DNA from: an uncultured Prochlorococcus sp.
GTDB taxonomy: Bacteria > Cyanobacteriota > Cyanobacteriia > PCC-6307 > Cyanobiaceae
NCBI GenBank assembly: GCA_902576415.1
Contig: CACGVZ010000006.1
Location: 1 to 60,110 of the forward strand
Reading direction: 5' to 3'
DNA length: 60,110 nt
A program made the translations under genes and the position numbers. The notes under the pieces are model-generated. The model made no database searches. It was not told where the DNA came from and saw only the letters and a list, made by a program, of their open reading frames with translations. Of this stretch, positions 42,916-52,549 are shown one piece after another. Each line of letters opens with the position of its first letter. The first letter of the stretch is position 1.

Positions 42916-43983
42916 TTGAAAGTAGCGATTGGATTTGATATCAGAGATACTTCCTGGGGTGGAGGGAACCAATTCGTTAAAACACTTGTAGAGGCATTAA
43001 AAGTTAAAGGTCACAAAGTTACTCATAATCTTATTGATAATGATATTGATATAATTCTAATGATAGATCCTCGATCATATAACGATGGAGTTACTTTTGG
43101 TTCATTAGAGATAATCAAATATTTAATTTTAAAAAATAAAAATGCCTTGGTGATCCATAGAATTAATGAGTGTGATGAAAGAAAGAATACTTTTCATATG
43201 AATAAATTATTAAAGTGGTCTAATTACTGCGCAGACTTTACAGTTTTTATTGGTTCATGGTTAAAAAATTTAGATATTTACCAGAAAGATAAACCATCAA
43301 AAGTAATCCTTAATGGTGCTGATAGAAAAATATTCAATAGTTATGATAAAAAAATTTGGAATGGTATAAGCCCTATCAGAATTGTTACCCATCATTGGAG
43401 CTCTAATAAAATGAAAGGTTTTGATGTATATCAGAGATTAGACAGTTTACTCTCTACTTGTGAGTGGAAAAATAAAGTGGAATTTACTTATATTGGAAAT
43501 TTACCAAACGGATTTAACTTCAAAAATACAAATCATCTAAGTCCAATGCATGGAAAGAAACTTGCTTTAGAACTATCTAAACATGATTTATACATTTCAG
43601 CTTCTATTAACGAACCAGCAGGTATGCACCATATAGAAGGCATACTATGCGGACTACCAATTATTTATAGAAATAGTGGGGCACTCCCCGAATATTGTGG
43701 CGATTTTGGAATTTCTTTTGAAAGTCAAGATTTTCTGCCTGCATTGATGAAAATGATGAAAGATTACTCAATATTCAAAAAAAAATTAGTTAAATATCCA
43801 CATGACTCTGAAAAAATGACTAATGAATATTTAACTTTATTTTCAAAATTATTGAAAAATAGGAGAAAAATTATAGAAAAAAGATTTCTCTTAAAATCTC
43901 CTTTTTATTTATTTTTAAATTTATTATTTTTAATATTGAAGTTTAGAAATATAGTAAAATTCATATGCAAGAAAAACTCCTAA
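42916..43983 (+). CDS. Glycosyltransferase, GT4-like
   Basis: The protein has 355 residues. RDTSWGGGNQFVKTL near the N-terminus is the acceptor-loop motif of GT4 enzymes. C-terminal ASINEPAGMHHIEGILCGLP (~227-246) holds the E-x7-E region (Glu232...Glu240) and the A/G-L-P-I turn. TTG start (42916). A hydrophobic C-terminal tail (LKSPFYLFLNLLFLILKF) suggests membrane anchoring. It opens the 42916-50979 completion operon. Confidence 0.75.
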   Translation: MKVAIGFDIRDTSWGGGNQFVKTLVEALKVKGHKVTHNLIDNDIDIILMIDPRSYNDGVTFGSLEIIKYLILKNKNALVIHRINECDERKNTFHMNKLLKWSNYCADFTVFIGSWLKNLDIYQKDKPSKVILNGADRKIFNSYDKKIWNGISPIRIVTHHWSSNKMKGFDVYQRLDSLLSTCEWKNKVEFTYIGNLPNGFNFKNTNHLSPMHGKKLALELSKHDLYISASINEPAGMHHIEGILCGLPIIYRNSGALPEYCGDFGISFESQDFLPALMKMMKDYSIFKKKLVKYPHDSEKMTNEYLTLFSKLLKNRRKIIEKRFLLKSPFYLFLNLLFLILKFRNIVKFICKKNS

Positions 43984-43993
43984 AGATTTCATA

Positions 43994-44593
43994 ATGAAAA
44001 AGATTTATCTTATATTAAGGGAATTTAAAGATTGGCTTGAATTTTTTATAAGAAATATTCCAGGAAAAGCAGGTTTTTTTATACGAGATAATTATTACAA
44101 AATAAGATTAAAAAAATCTTTAGGGAATAATAGGTTTGAATCAGGTCTAAGAATTGAATTCCCTAAAAATATATCAATAGGGTCAAAATCTTACTTTGGA
44201 ATGGATTGCAAAATTTATGCTTCTGAATCTAGTCTAATCTCAATAGGTTCTAATGTTAGTTTTAATTCAAATGTCATGATTAATGCCAGAGGTAAAGGGA
44301 AAATTTTAATTGGAAATAATGTATTAATAGGCCCTAATGTTGTTTTAAGATCTAGTAATCATTCTTTTGAGACAATTAAATTGCCTATAATTGAACAAGG
44401 TATGAAAGATGGAGAAATAATTATTAACGATGATGTATGGATAGGCTCAAATGCTGTAATATTGCCAAACTGCAATATTGGTAAAGGGGTAGTAGTTGCT
44501 GCAGGTGCTGTAGTGACAAGTGATATTGATTCGCACACAGTCGTAGGTGGGATTCCTGCTAAGTTAATTAGAAAAAGAGATCTGAAGTTATGA
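43994..44593 (+). CDS. Left-handed beta-helix (hexapeptide) acetyltransferase
   Basis: The protein has 199 residues. Repeated hexapeptide strands (IEFPKNISIGSKSYFGMD, LISIGSNVSFNSNVMINA, ILIGNNVLIGPNVVLRSS) and the C-terminal WIGSNAVILPNCNIGKG, AAGAVVTSDI, GGIPAKLIRKR block are typical of WbbJ/NeuD-like O-acetyltransferases using acetyl-CoA. His117 in SSNHSFE is the likely catalytic base. It probably O-acetylates the glycan. Confidence 0.85.
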   Translation: MKKIYLILREFKDWLEFFIRNIPGKAGFFIRDNYYKIRLKKSLGNNRFESGLRIEFPKNISIGSKSYFGMDCKIYASESSLISIGSNVSFNSNVMINARGKGKILIGNNVLIGPNVVLRSSNHSFETIKLPIIEQGMKDGEIIINDDVWIGSNAVILPNCNIGKGVVVAAGAVVTSDIDSHTVVGGIPAKLIRKRDLKL

Positions 44594-44630
44594 TTTTTTT
44601 ACTTAAAGAATAGTTTTATAAATATTTACT

Positions 44631-46574
44631 ATGAACAAAAGAATTAATAAACTAAGATTATTTTTATTGGATTTACCTAGAGATATTAAGTTGATAATCT
44701 CATTGGCTGTAGATATATTTTTATGTATTACAACTGTCTGGGTGGCATTCTATTTAAGACTTGGGGAATTTAATTTTTCAGAAAAAACTATTATATTTCC
44801 TTCTTTATTATCTATTATTTTTGCAATACCAGTCTTTTATATTAGTGGTCTTTATAGAACTATTTTTAGGTATTCTGGCTGGCCTGCAATGCTTACTGTT
44901 TCCAAGTCAATTATTATTTATGGTTTTTTATTTTCAACTTTTATTTTCTTAATAAGTTTTAGAGATGTTCCAAGAACAATAGGAATAATTCAACCATTAT
45001 TATTATTTTTTACTGTGGGAGGATCAAGAGCATTAGTAAGATATTGGATAGGCAATTTGTATAGGATTCGAATTAAAAAATCTAATCTACCAAAAGCTGC
45101 TATATACGGAGCTGGTAATGCTGGGAGAGAATTAATTTTGGCTCTAGAGAATAATAATGAATTCGTGGTTTCTTGTTTTTTAGATGATGATAAAGATAAG
45201 CAAGGAAGAGTTTTAGCTGGGAAACAGATTTATTCTCCAGACTCTTTAGAATATCTTGTTAAAAATAGGAATATTTCATATTTATTTTTGGCTTTGCCGA
45301 GATTGAATTCTGGACAAAGAATAAAAATAATAAAAAAAGTAAGTAAGTTTAATCTCACTGTTAGAACCCTACCTAATTTAATTGAAATTGCAAAAGGCAA
45401 TATCTCATCAACTAATTTGATTGAATTAGAAATTGACGAATTGCTAGGAAGAGAAAAAGTGGATCCAGATAAACTTCTTTTAAAAAAAAATATAAGCAAT
45501 CAAATCGTGCTTGTTACCGGTGCAGGAGGCTCAATAGGTGGACAATTGTGTAGAGAGATTATGAGAATTAAACCTAAAACTTTATTATTGTTAGATTCAA
45601 ACGAATTTTCTTTATATAGAATTTTAAGTGAATTAAATTCTATAAATAAAGAGGAGGTTATCAAAATAATTCCTCTTCTTTGTTCTATTCAAGATAATAA
45701 AAATATAAATTCTATTTTTAAAACATGGAGGCCTAATACTGTATATCATGCAGCAGCATATAAACATGTACCAATTGTTGAATACAATTTGGCTGAGGGT
45801 TTAAAGAATAATGTATTTGGTACTTTAACAATTGCAAAAGCTTCACTAAGAACAAAGGTCGAAAACTTTGTTTTTATATCAACTGATAAAGCTGTTCGCC
45901 CTACTAATGTAATGGGGGCATCAAAAAGATTAGGTGAAGTGTGTCTCCAAGCATTATTTGCAAATCAGGAGAAAAAAAATACAAAATTTTCTATGGTTAG
46001 ATTTGGTAACGTTTTAGATTCCTCTGGTTCAGTTATTCCTAAATTTAGGAAGCAAATTAAAGATAGAACTCCTATAACCCTTACTCATCCTGATATGAGT
46101 AGGTATTTTATGACAATTGTTGAGGCTGCAGAGCTAGTTATTCAGGCTGGAGCAATGTCAGAAGGTGGAGATGTTTTTTTGTTAGATATGGGTGAACCTG
46201 TAAAAATTTATGATCTTGCAAAAAAAATGATTAATTTTTCTGGCTTACAACTAAAGAATAAAAATAATCCAAAAGGTGATATTGAAATATTGATAACTGG
46301 ATTAAGACCGGGAGAAAAATTGTTTGAAGAACTTCTTATAGAAGATAATTCTCTGCCTACAAAACATCCAAAAATTTTTAAGGCTCAAGATAGTTTTTTA
46401 CCTTGGAACGAATTAACAAATGAGATTGATTCTTTAGAGAGATTTATTTATAAAAATGATGTAAAGAATATTATTTCAATACTTAGAAAATTAGTAATTG
46501 GATATAATCCTCCCAATGAAATAGTTGATTGGATTTTTAATGAAAATATTAAAAAAAATTCTAAGAAGATTTAA
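44631..46574 (+). CDS. Membrane UDP-GlcNAc 4,6-dehydratase (WbpM/PglF/CapD type)
   Basis: The protein has 647 residues. Four membrane helices in the first ~130 residues are followed by a CoA-binding-like segment (AIYGAGNAGRELILALE) and a Rossmann SDR domain (LVTGAGGSIGGQLCREI ~288). VYHAAAYKHVPIVEYNL, STDKAVRPTNVMGASKRLGE and TGLRPGEKLFEEL complete it. It retains configuration at C-5, giving the bacillosamine/legionaminic branch. It could provide the 4-keto sugar for the neuBC operon (LegB-like role). That link is inference. Confidence 0.88.
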   Translation: MNKRINKLRLFLLDLPRDIKLIISLAVDIFLCITTVWVAFYLRLGEFNFSEKTIIFPSLLSIIFAIPVFYISGLYRTIFRYSGWPAMLTVSKSIIIYGFLFSTFIFLISFRDVPRTIGIIQPLLLFFTVGGSRALVRYWIGNLYRIRIKKSNLPKAAIYGAGNAGRELILALENNNEFVVSCFLDDDKDKQGRVLAGKQIYSPDSLEYLVKNRNISYLFLALPRLNSGQRIKIIKKVSKFNLTVRTLPNLIEIAKGNISSTNLIELEIDELLGREKVDPDKLLLKKNISNQIVLVTGAGGSIGGQLCREIMRIKPKTLLLLDSNEFSLYRILSELNSINKEEVIKIIPLLCSIQDNKNINSIFKTWRPNTVYHAAAYKHVPIVEYNLAEGLKNNVFGTLTIAKASLRTKVENFVFISTDKAVRPTNVMGASKRLGEVCLQALFANQEKKNTKFSMVRFGNVLDSSGSVIPKFRKQIKDRTPITLTHPDMSRYFMTIVEAAELVIQAGAMSEGGDVFLLDMGEPVKIYDLAKKMINFSGLQLKNKNNPKGDIEILITGLRPGEKLFEELLIEDNSLPTKHPKIFKAQDSFLPWNELTNEIDSLERFIYKNDVKNIISILRKLVIGYNPPNEIVDWIFNENIKKNSKKI

Positions 46575-46633
46575 TTTTAAAAATGTCATATTTATTTTAT
46601 AGATATATTTTTTTAATAAGGGTATTTTTGTAA

Positions 46634-47641
46634 ATGTCTTGTATCTTAATAGCTGGAGGTTTTGGATATATTGGATCTCATACCGCAACAATACTTTCGG
46701 AGAAGAATCAGAAATATGTCATAGTGGATAACTTCAGCAATTGTAAAAAAGAGATTGTAGATAAGATTAATACAATTATTAAAAATAAAGTTTGTTACTA
46801 TGATTGTGATATAAGGGATACTAAGAACTTAATAAAAATAATTAAAGAAAATAAAGTTACATCTGTAATACATTTTGCAGCTCTTAAATCAGTCTCTGAA
46901 TCAATAGTTAATCCATTTGAATATTACGAAGTTAATGTTTATGGAACGATAAGTTTATTAAAAGCTATGCAATTAACGGGCGTTAAAAAATTTCTTTTTA
47001 GCAGTTCTGCAGCAGTATATGGAGAACCTGATTTTTGCCCAATTGATGAAAGTCATACCCTAAAACCATTAAACCCATATGCACAGACAAAAATTATAAT
47101 TGAAAATATTCTAAAAGATATATATAAAGCTGAAAAAAATTGGTCAGTGGCCTGTTTGAGATATTTTAATCCAATTGGAGCCCATAAATCTGGCTTAATT
47201 GGAGACGATCCATTGTCAGCCAAAAATGGAAATTTAATGCCTGAAATCATAAAAGTTGTAAGAGGTAAAAAGGATTATTTAGAAGTATTTGGGGATGATT
47301 ATCCTACTCCAGATGGCACTGGAATAAGAGACTATATACATATTATGGACTTAGCAGAGGCTCATTATAAAGCATTAAATTTTATTGATAAAAGAAATGG
47401 AATAAGTTTTTTCAATATTGGTACTGGTAAAGGGGTAAGTGTTTTGGAATTGAAAACAGCTTTTGAAAATGTATCAGGATTAAATGTCTCAATGAAAATT
47501 TCTAAAAGAAGGGAAGGCGACTGTGCTGTCTGTTTTGCGAACCCTAAAAAAGCTAATGATATGCTTAAATGGAATGCAAAATATGATCTTAAGCAAATGT
47601 GTAATAGTTCATGGAAATTCGTAAATAGAAATTCAAAATGA
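46634..47641 (+). CDS. galE: UDP-glucose/GlcNAc 4-epimerase
   Basis: A 335-residue SDR: ILIAGGFGYIGSHTATIL (4-21), DNFSNC, VIHFAALKSVSESIVNPFEY, FSSSAAVYGEPDFCPIDE, YAQTKIIIENIL (Y-x3-K), RYFNPIGAH and NIGTGKGVSVLEL. It interconverts UDP-Glc/Gal or the N-acetyl forms. It overlaps the following methyltransferase by 4 bp and clearly belongs to the glycan operon; whether it is also the housekeeping GalE is unknown. Confidence 0.88.
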   Translation: MSCILIAGGFGYIGSHTATILSEKNQKYVIVDNFSNCKKEIVDKINTIIKNKVCYYDCDIRDTKNLIKIIKENKVTSVIHFAALKSVSESIVNPFEYYEVNVYGTISLLKAMQLTGVKKFLFSSSAAVYGEPDFCPIDESHTLKPLNPYAQTKIIIENILKDIYKAEKNWSVACLRYFNPIGAHKSGLIGDDPLSAKNGNLMPEIIKVVRGKKDYLEVFGDDYPTPDGTGIRDYIHIMDLAEAHYKALNFIDKRNGISFFNIGTGKGVSVLELKTAFENVSGLNVSMKISKRREGDCAVCFANPKKANDMLKWNAKYDLKQMCNSSWKFVNRNSK

Positions 47642-48405
47642 AGAAAAATATAATTTTAGGCGTTGCAAAATTGCTTTCTTATAGTTGGTTATTAATTCCA
47701 ACTAAATTAAGGAGATATATATTCACAAGTTTTTTTATTTTAGAGTCAAGAGATAATAACCCATTAATTTCAATAAAAAACTTATTTTTGATTAAAGATA
47801 AATTAGATTGGATTATTAATGAAAGAGCATTGAAATATGGTGATGGAATTCATCCAAAACATCAATTAACTAGTTATCATCAATTTTTTATTGATCGTAT
47901 CATTAATGGGGATAATGTCCTTGATGTAGGCTGCGGTAACGGTTCTGTAGCTATAAGTATTGCAAAAAAACTTTCAAAAAGCTTTATAACTGGAATAGAT
48001 ATAAATAAAAAAAATATTGATTTTGCTAAACAAAAACAAAAAGAGAGTAATTTAAAAAACTTACATTTTATTAATGGAGATATCCATGATTACTCTGAAA
48101 TAGCTTCTGAGGTTGTTATTCTTTCGAATGTATTAGAGCATATTGAAGATAGAGTATTGTTCTTAAAAAATGTTCAGAAGTTAAGTGGTGCAAAAACTTT
48201 TTTGGTTAGAGTTCCATATTTTAAGAGAGATTGGCAAATGGCATTTAGAAAGAAATTTGGGATTTACTATTTTTCTGATATTGATCATAAAATTGAACAT
48301 ACACTAGAAGAATTAGAAAAAGAGCTTGGGGGTGCAAATTTAATTATGAAAGAAACCATAACTGATTGGGGAGAAATTTGGACAAAATGCGAATATGAAT
48401 TTTGA
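47638..48405 (+). CDS. SAM methyltransferase, UbiG-like
   Basis: The protein has 255 residues. NVLDVGCGNGSVAISIAKKL (SAM loop ~94-113), ITGIDINKKNIDFAKQKQ and VVILSNVLEHIEDRVLFLKN are well conserved. A hydrophobic N-terminus (SYSWLLIPTKLRRYIFTSF) may tether it to the membrane. The substrate is probably a glycan hydroxyl. It sits between galE and a GT2 gene (11-bp overlap). Confidence 0.8.
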   Translation: MKKNIILGVAKLLSYSWLLIPTKLRRYIFTSFFILESRDNNPLISIKNLFLIKDKLDWIINERALKYGDGIHPKHQLTSYHQFFIDRIINGDNVLDVGCGNGSVAISIAKKLSKSFITGIDINKKNIDFAKQKQKESNLKNLHFINGDIHDYSEIASEVVILSNVLEHIEDRVLFLKNVQKLSGAKTFLVRVPYFKRDWQMAFRKKFGIYYFSDIDHKIEHTLEELEKELGGANLIMKETITDWGEIWTKCEYEF

Positions 48406-49276
48406 AAATCATAAAATGGTTTCTGTTATTGTGCCCTGCTTCAATAGCGGTAAAACTTTAAGAAAAACTATTAATTCGATTAAGAATCAAAGTTGGAATG
48501 AAAAAGAGGTAATATTAGTTAATGATGGCTCGAATGATGAAAAAACTTTAGAAATTTTAGATAGTTTTAAAAATGACAGTTTAGTTAAAATAATTAATCA
48601 AAATAATAAAGGTCTACCAGCAGCAAGAAATGAAGGAGTTAAGTTTGCAAAAGGAGATTATTTATTCTTTTTAGATTCAGACGACTGGATTGAAGAAAAT
48701 ACTCTTGAAGAATTATTTGTTAATATCCAGAATGATAAAAAATATTCATATGCTTTTACTGATTGTTTTTTAGAGGGAGAGTCTAAAGGCAGGAGAAAAA
48801 AAATATTTAATTTATTTGAGCAAATGTTTATAAATCAAATCCCTTATAGTATTTTTATTCCAAAAAAAACATTTGTAGAAAACGGACTTTACGACGAAAA
48901 TATGAAGCTAGGATATGAGGATTGGGAACTTAACATAAGACTTGGATCTAGAAATGTTTTTGGCAAGAGGATACCTAAACCTCTTTTTCATTATAATGTC
49001 TCTAATTCAGGGATGTTAATATCAAAATCAGTTCAGAATCATATCAATATCTGGAAATATATAAAGTTTAAAAATAAAAAATTTTATAAATTTAGAAATA
49101 TAGTTAATGTTTTTTATAAATGGAGGTTAGAAGAATGCAATTACCCATTGATTATTGTTTTTATATGGTATTTAATGTTAAATTTTTTACCAGAATTTTT
49201 TATCTTAAGGACTTTTCTTTTTTTTAGAAGAATTAAATTCTTATTTAAAAAATTAAATTTCTTTCTTAAAATTTAA
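48395..49276 (+). CDS. Family 2 glycosyltransferase
   Basis: A 293-residue GT-A enzyme: VSVIVPCFNSGKTLRKTINS, ILVNDGSNDEKTLEIL, NKGLPAARNEGVKFAKGDYL and the DSDDW metal site (~92-96), then GYEDWELNIR. The start could be the internal Met before VSVIVP. A C-terminal hydrophobic segment lies near the end. Donor unknown. Confidence 0.85.
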   Translation: MNFENHKMVSVIVPCFNSGKTLRKTINSIKNQSWNEKEVILVNDGSNDEKTLEILDSFKNDSLVKIINQNNKGLPAARNEGVKFAKGDYLFFLDSDDWIEENTLEELFVNIQNDKKYSYAFTDCFLEGESKGRRKKIFNLFEQMFINQIPYSIFIPKKTFVENGLYDENMKLGYEDWELNIRLGSRNVFGKRIPKPLFHYNVSNSGMLISKSVQNHINIWKYIKFKNKKFYKFRNIVNVFYKWRLEECNYPLIIVFIWYLMLNFLPEFFILRTFLFFRRIKFLFKKLNFFLKI

Positions 49277-49277
49277 G

Positions 49278-50417
49278 ATGATTAAAAAAAAAATTATTAT
49301 TAATTTAACGGAAGATTGGTTTTTTGTTTCTCATTTTTTAGGAAGAGCTCTTGAGGCAAAAAAAGCTGGATATGAAGTTTATATTTCTTGTAATGAAAAA
49401 CAAGGTAGAAAATATATAGAAGAAAAGGGTATTAAATTTTTTCCTTTACCTTTAGACAGAAGAGGAATTAATCCTCTTTATGAGTTTTATGTTCTCTTAA
49501 ACTATTTATACATTTTTAATAAAGTAAAGCCAGATATAGTTCACAATGTAGGCCCTAAGCCTATTATTTATGGATCAATTGCTGCAAAATTAATAAAAAT
49601 CAAGTCGGTGATTAATGCTCCCATAGGTATGGGATTTGTATTCACTTCATCAAGTATTAAAGCTAAATTACTAAAAACCATCTTACTTTTTTTGTTTAAA
49701 TTTACTCTTAATAAACACCATGGTAGAAACAAAAAAAATAGAGTTATTTTTGAAAATTCAGATGATATGAATTTTTTTATTAATTCAAAAATAGTAAATA
49801 TTAATGAAGCAATTTTAATAAGAGGTGCTGGAGTAGAGATTGATGATCAACTGATTAAAAATAAGAGAGTAAATCAAATTCCAACCATATCCTTGGTATC
49901 TAGGATGTTAAAAGATAAAGGTATATATGAATTTGTAGAAGCTGCAAAAATATTACATGAAAAAAAAATAAAGAGTAGATTTTTACTTATAGGGGACATT
50001 GATAAGAAAAATCCAACATCTCTTAAGAAATCTAAATTGGAGGAATGGAATGATCAAAAAATCATAGAATGGTTAGGCTGGGTAAAAGATGTTAAGGGGA
50101 TATTATTAGAAACTGACATACTATGTTTACCATCTTATAGAGAAGGGCTTCCAAAATCTCTACTAGAGGGCGCGGCTATGGGATTGCCTTTAGTCACTAC
50201 AAATACTGTTGGTTGCAGAGAAGTGGTTTTAGAGGGGATTAATGGCTTTTTAGTTCCTATAAAAGAGTCTAAACTGTTATCTTTCGCAATCCAAAAATTG
50301 ATTGAAGATAAGGATTTGAGAGTTAGAATGGGGAAAGAGAGTTTAAGAATTGCAAAAACGGAATTCTCCTCAGAAATAATTAATTCGCAAACATTATCAA
50401 TATATGATGAACTATAA
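49278..50417 (+). CDS. Family 4 glycosyltransferase
   Basis: The protein has 379 residues. N-terminal Rossmann half with KVKPDIVHNVGPKPIIYGS, C-terminal VSRMLKDKGIYEFVEAAKIL, FLLIGDIDKKNPTS, LGWVKDVKGILLETDILCLP and the donor-site SYREGLPKSLLEGAAMGLP (E-x7-E at ~290). It resembles CapM/WbnK-type enzymes that add a sugar to the undecaprenyl-linked starter. Start is 2 bp after the GT2 stop; its end overlaps the sugar transferase start by 14 bp. Confidence 0.88.
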   Translation: MIKKKIIINLTEDWFFVSHFLGRALEAKKAGYEVYISCNEKQGRKYIEEKGIKFFPLPLDRRGINPLYEFYVLLNYLYIFNKVKPDIVHNVGPKPIIYGSIAAKLIKIKSVINAPIGMGFVFTSSSIKAKLLKTILLFLFKFTLNKHHGRNKKNRVIFENSDDMNFFINSKIVNINEAILIRGAGVEIDDQLIKNKRVNQIPTISLVSRMLKDKGIYEFVEAAKILHEKKIKSRFLLIGDIDKKNPTSLKKSKLEEWNDQKIIEWLGWVKDVKGILLETDILCLPSYREGLPKSLLEGAAMGLPLVTTNTVGCREVVLEGINGFLVPIKESKLLSFAIQKLIEDKDLRVRMGKESLRIAKTEFSSEIINSQTLSIYDEL

Positions 50418-50979
50418 ATTTATTTTGATTAGGATTTTTGATTTATTTTTATCAATTTTTATAATTTTGATCTCATTTCCACTTTTATTATTTTTATATT
50501 TATTAATTAATTATAAATATGGCTCCCCTTTATTCTTTCAGGAAAGAGTTGGTAAAAATTTGAAGAAATTTAAGTTAATAAAATTTAGAACAATGAGAAT
50601 CGGTACTAAAGATTGTCCAACGCATTTGGTAGATAACTCAAGAATTACTCCAATTGGAAAAATAATTAGAAAGACAAAAATCGATGAAATCCCTCAGTTT
50701 TTTAATGTACTTAAAGGAGAAATGAGTATAGTTGGCCCACGACCATGCCTGGTTACTCAAAAGGAACTTATAAAACAAAGAAAAAAACTAAATATTCATA
50801 AAGTCACCCCTGGAATTACTGGGCTTGCTCAAATAAAAGGAGTAGATATGTCTAATCCAAAACTACTTGCAGAATTAGAATGTCTTATGGTTAAGAACTT
50901 TACAATAAAAAAATATTTTTATTACTTTTTAAAAACTTTATTTGGCAGTGGTTTCGGAGACAAATTTATAAAAGAATAA
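50404..50979 (+). CDS. Initiating sugar phosphotransferase (WcaJ/PglC type)
   Basis: A 191-residue monotopic phosphoglycosyltransferase. One membrane helix at ~8-32 is followed by FFQERVGKNLKKFKLIKFRT, KIDEIPQFFNVLKGEMSIVG with PRPCL, HKVTPGITGLAQI. It moves a sugar-1-phosphate to undecaprenyl phosphate at the cytoplasmic face, the committed first step. The small PglC-like form (no extra helices) fits the bacillosamine/UDP-diNAcBac branch, compatible with the PglF-type dehydratase. Confidence 0.9.
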   Translation: MMNYKFILIRIFDLFLSIFIILISFPLLLFLYLLINYKYGSPLFFQERVGKNLKKFKLIKFRTMRIGTKDCPTHLVDNSRITPIGKIIRKTKIDEIPQFFNVLKGEMSIVGPRPCLVTQKELIKQRKKLNIHKVTPGITGLAQIKGVDMSNPKLLAELECLMVKNFTIKKYFYYFLKTLFGSGFGDKFIKE

Positions 50980-51002
50980 AAACTTTTTTATGTCAAAGTT
51001 TT
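50979..51002. terminator. Possible bidirectional terminator hairpin
   Basis: AAAACTTT (50979-50986) and AAAGTTTT (50995-51002) bracket an 8-nt loop between convergent gene ends. The stem is A+T-rich with short T/A flanks, so it is weak; position is the main support. Confidence 0.3.
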
Positions 51003-52280
51003 AGTTGAATTTTGAGTCATTTTTCTTAGTCCAGCTAATAGAGTCCAAGATAAAATACTGATTCTTCCATCAAAATATGTAATGTCAAACAAATGAATTA
51101 TTAAGAAATTTGCAAAAGATATTATCCATGCTTTATCAATCAAAGACAAATCTTTGTTTACTTGAAAAAAAAATTTTTTTGATGCAGTAATTAGGATACT
51201 AATCATTGTAAACAATATCAAGAAGGCAACTAAAATTCCATGATTGAAGGCTAATTCTAAGAAAATATTATGTGTGTGTTGAGTTCCTTCAAAATTTCCA
51301 TTTAACAAACTATACATTTTTGGAAATGATCCAGGCCCATATCCAAAAAATAAATTTTGATTTATGAAAGATATTGATTTACTCCAAATTTCAAATCTTG
51401 GTAGAGTATCTAAATTTGACAAGCTAAAATGATTTAATTTATTTAAAATCCCAGGTGGTAGATATTCGGTTATGTATTTCTGAATATCAATATTAATCAG
51501 GATTAGAATCTTACTTAGCAGAATTGTTGAAATTATGGAGATGAAAATACCTAGAATTTTATTTTTGTTGAATTTTTCGAAAACTAAGTAAGAAATTATT
51601 ATTGCTAGTATTGCTGACCTAGATGTTGTTAAAATTATCATTATTACAAATGAGATTACAACCGAGAAATTAATAAATTTGAGAAAAAGTTTATTATTGT
51701 TTTTGAATAAAAATCCTAGACAAAGTGGGAATATAATACATAGCCAGGCACCAGCATAATTTTGATTATTGAATAGTCCAGATATCCCCCCATCATCTCC
51801 TAATGGACGTTGATACCAAATTATCAAGTTGTTAAAAAACTTATAAGGTCCATATAGTCCAAGGAATTTTTGACAAAAACCACTTATTAAAACTGGTATT
51901 GATCCAATAACAAATAATTTTGCGGTAACCAACCTATCTATTTTTGTCTTCAGATAATTCTGAAAACTCCAGAAACACCAAAATAGAGGTAGCCAATTTA
52001 ATAACCCTATCCAAATGAGGGGTTTTTCTAATTCAGGTATTTTAACTAAATCAGTAGATATAAAAAAACAGTTAAAGATCATTAAAAATGAACTTAAAAT
52101 TAACAACCAGTTATATTTATCGTCTAAAAAATTATCTTCTCGATTAAATAATGCTCCAAAAGTTGAAAATAGTAATAGCAAAAAACTTATTGAAGGAGCA
52201 GTAGCTAATAAAAAAATACCTAATCTAAAGAGCTTTAACCCTAAATTTTTTGGATGATTATATTTTAGGTTAATGTGCAA
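50988..52280 (-). CDS. O-antigen polymerase/ligase-like membrane protein (Wzy_C type)
   Basis: A 430-residue integral protein with ~10-12 hydrophobic helices. The large loop contains YQRPLGDDGGISGLFNNQNY and, near the C-terminus, FFGYGPGSFPKM then TQHTHNIFLELAFNHGI, the H-N-x-x-L-E signature of Wzy/WaaL. It either polymerises the repeat unit or ligates the glycan to its carrier on the periplasmic side. Convergent with the initiating transferase. No Wzz-type length regulator was found. Confidence 0.85.
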   Translation of the reverse strand: MHINLKYNHPKNLGLKLFRLGIFLLATAPSISFLLLLFSTFGALFNREDNFLDDKYNWLLILSSFLMIFNCFFISTDLVKIPELEKPLIWIGLLNWLPLFWCFWSFQNYLKTKIDRLVTAKLFVIGSIPVLISGFCQKFLGLYGPYKFFNNLIIWYQRPLGDDGGISGLFNNQNYAGAWLCIIFPLCLGFLFKNNNKLFLKFINFSVVISFVIMIILTTSRSAILAIIISYLVFEKFNKNKILGIFISIISTILLSKILILINIDIQKYITEYLPPGILNKLNHFSLSNLDTLPRFEIWSKSISFINQNLFFGYGPGSFPKMYSLLNGNFEGTQHTHNIFLELAFNHGILVAFLILFTMISILITASKKFFFQVNKDLSLIDKAWIISFANFLIIHLFDITYFDGRISILSWTLLAGLRKMTQNSTKTLT

Positions 52281-52396
52281 AGTAATAATTCTAAATTTTT
52301 TATTATCCCTTATTAAAAAAATTTAAAAATTTCGTTTTTTTAAAATTATCTATTAAAAAAATGAACTTTAAGATGATTTTTGAAGAAATAATAATA

Positions 52397-52470
<74 letters not shown>

Positions 52471-52549
52471 ATTCAATCATTATATCCGAGAGCTAATAAC
52501 TAAACAATTAAATAGGTTTATTTAAATATTTATAAAACTAAATAAATAA

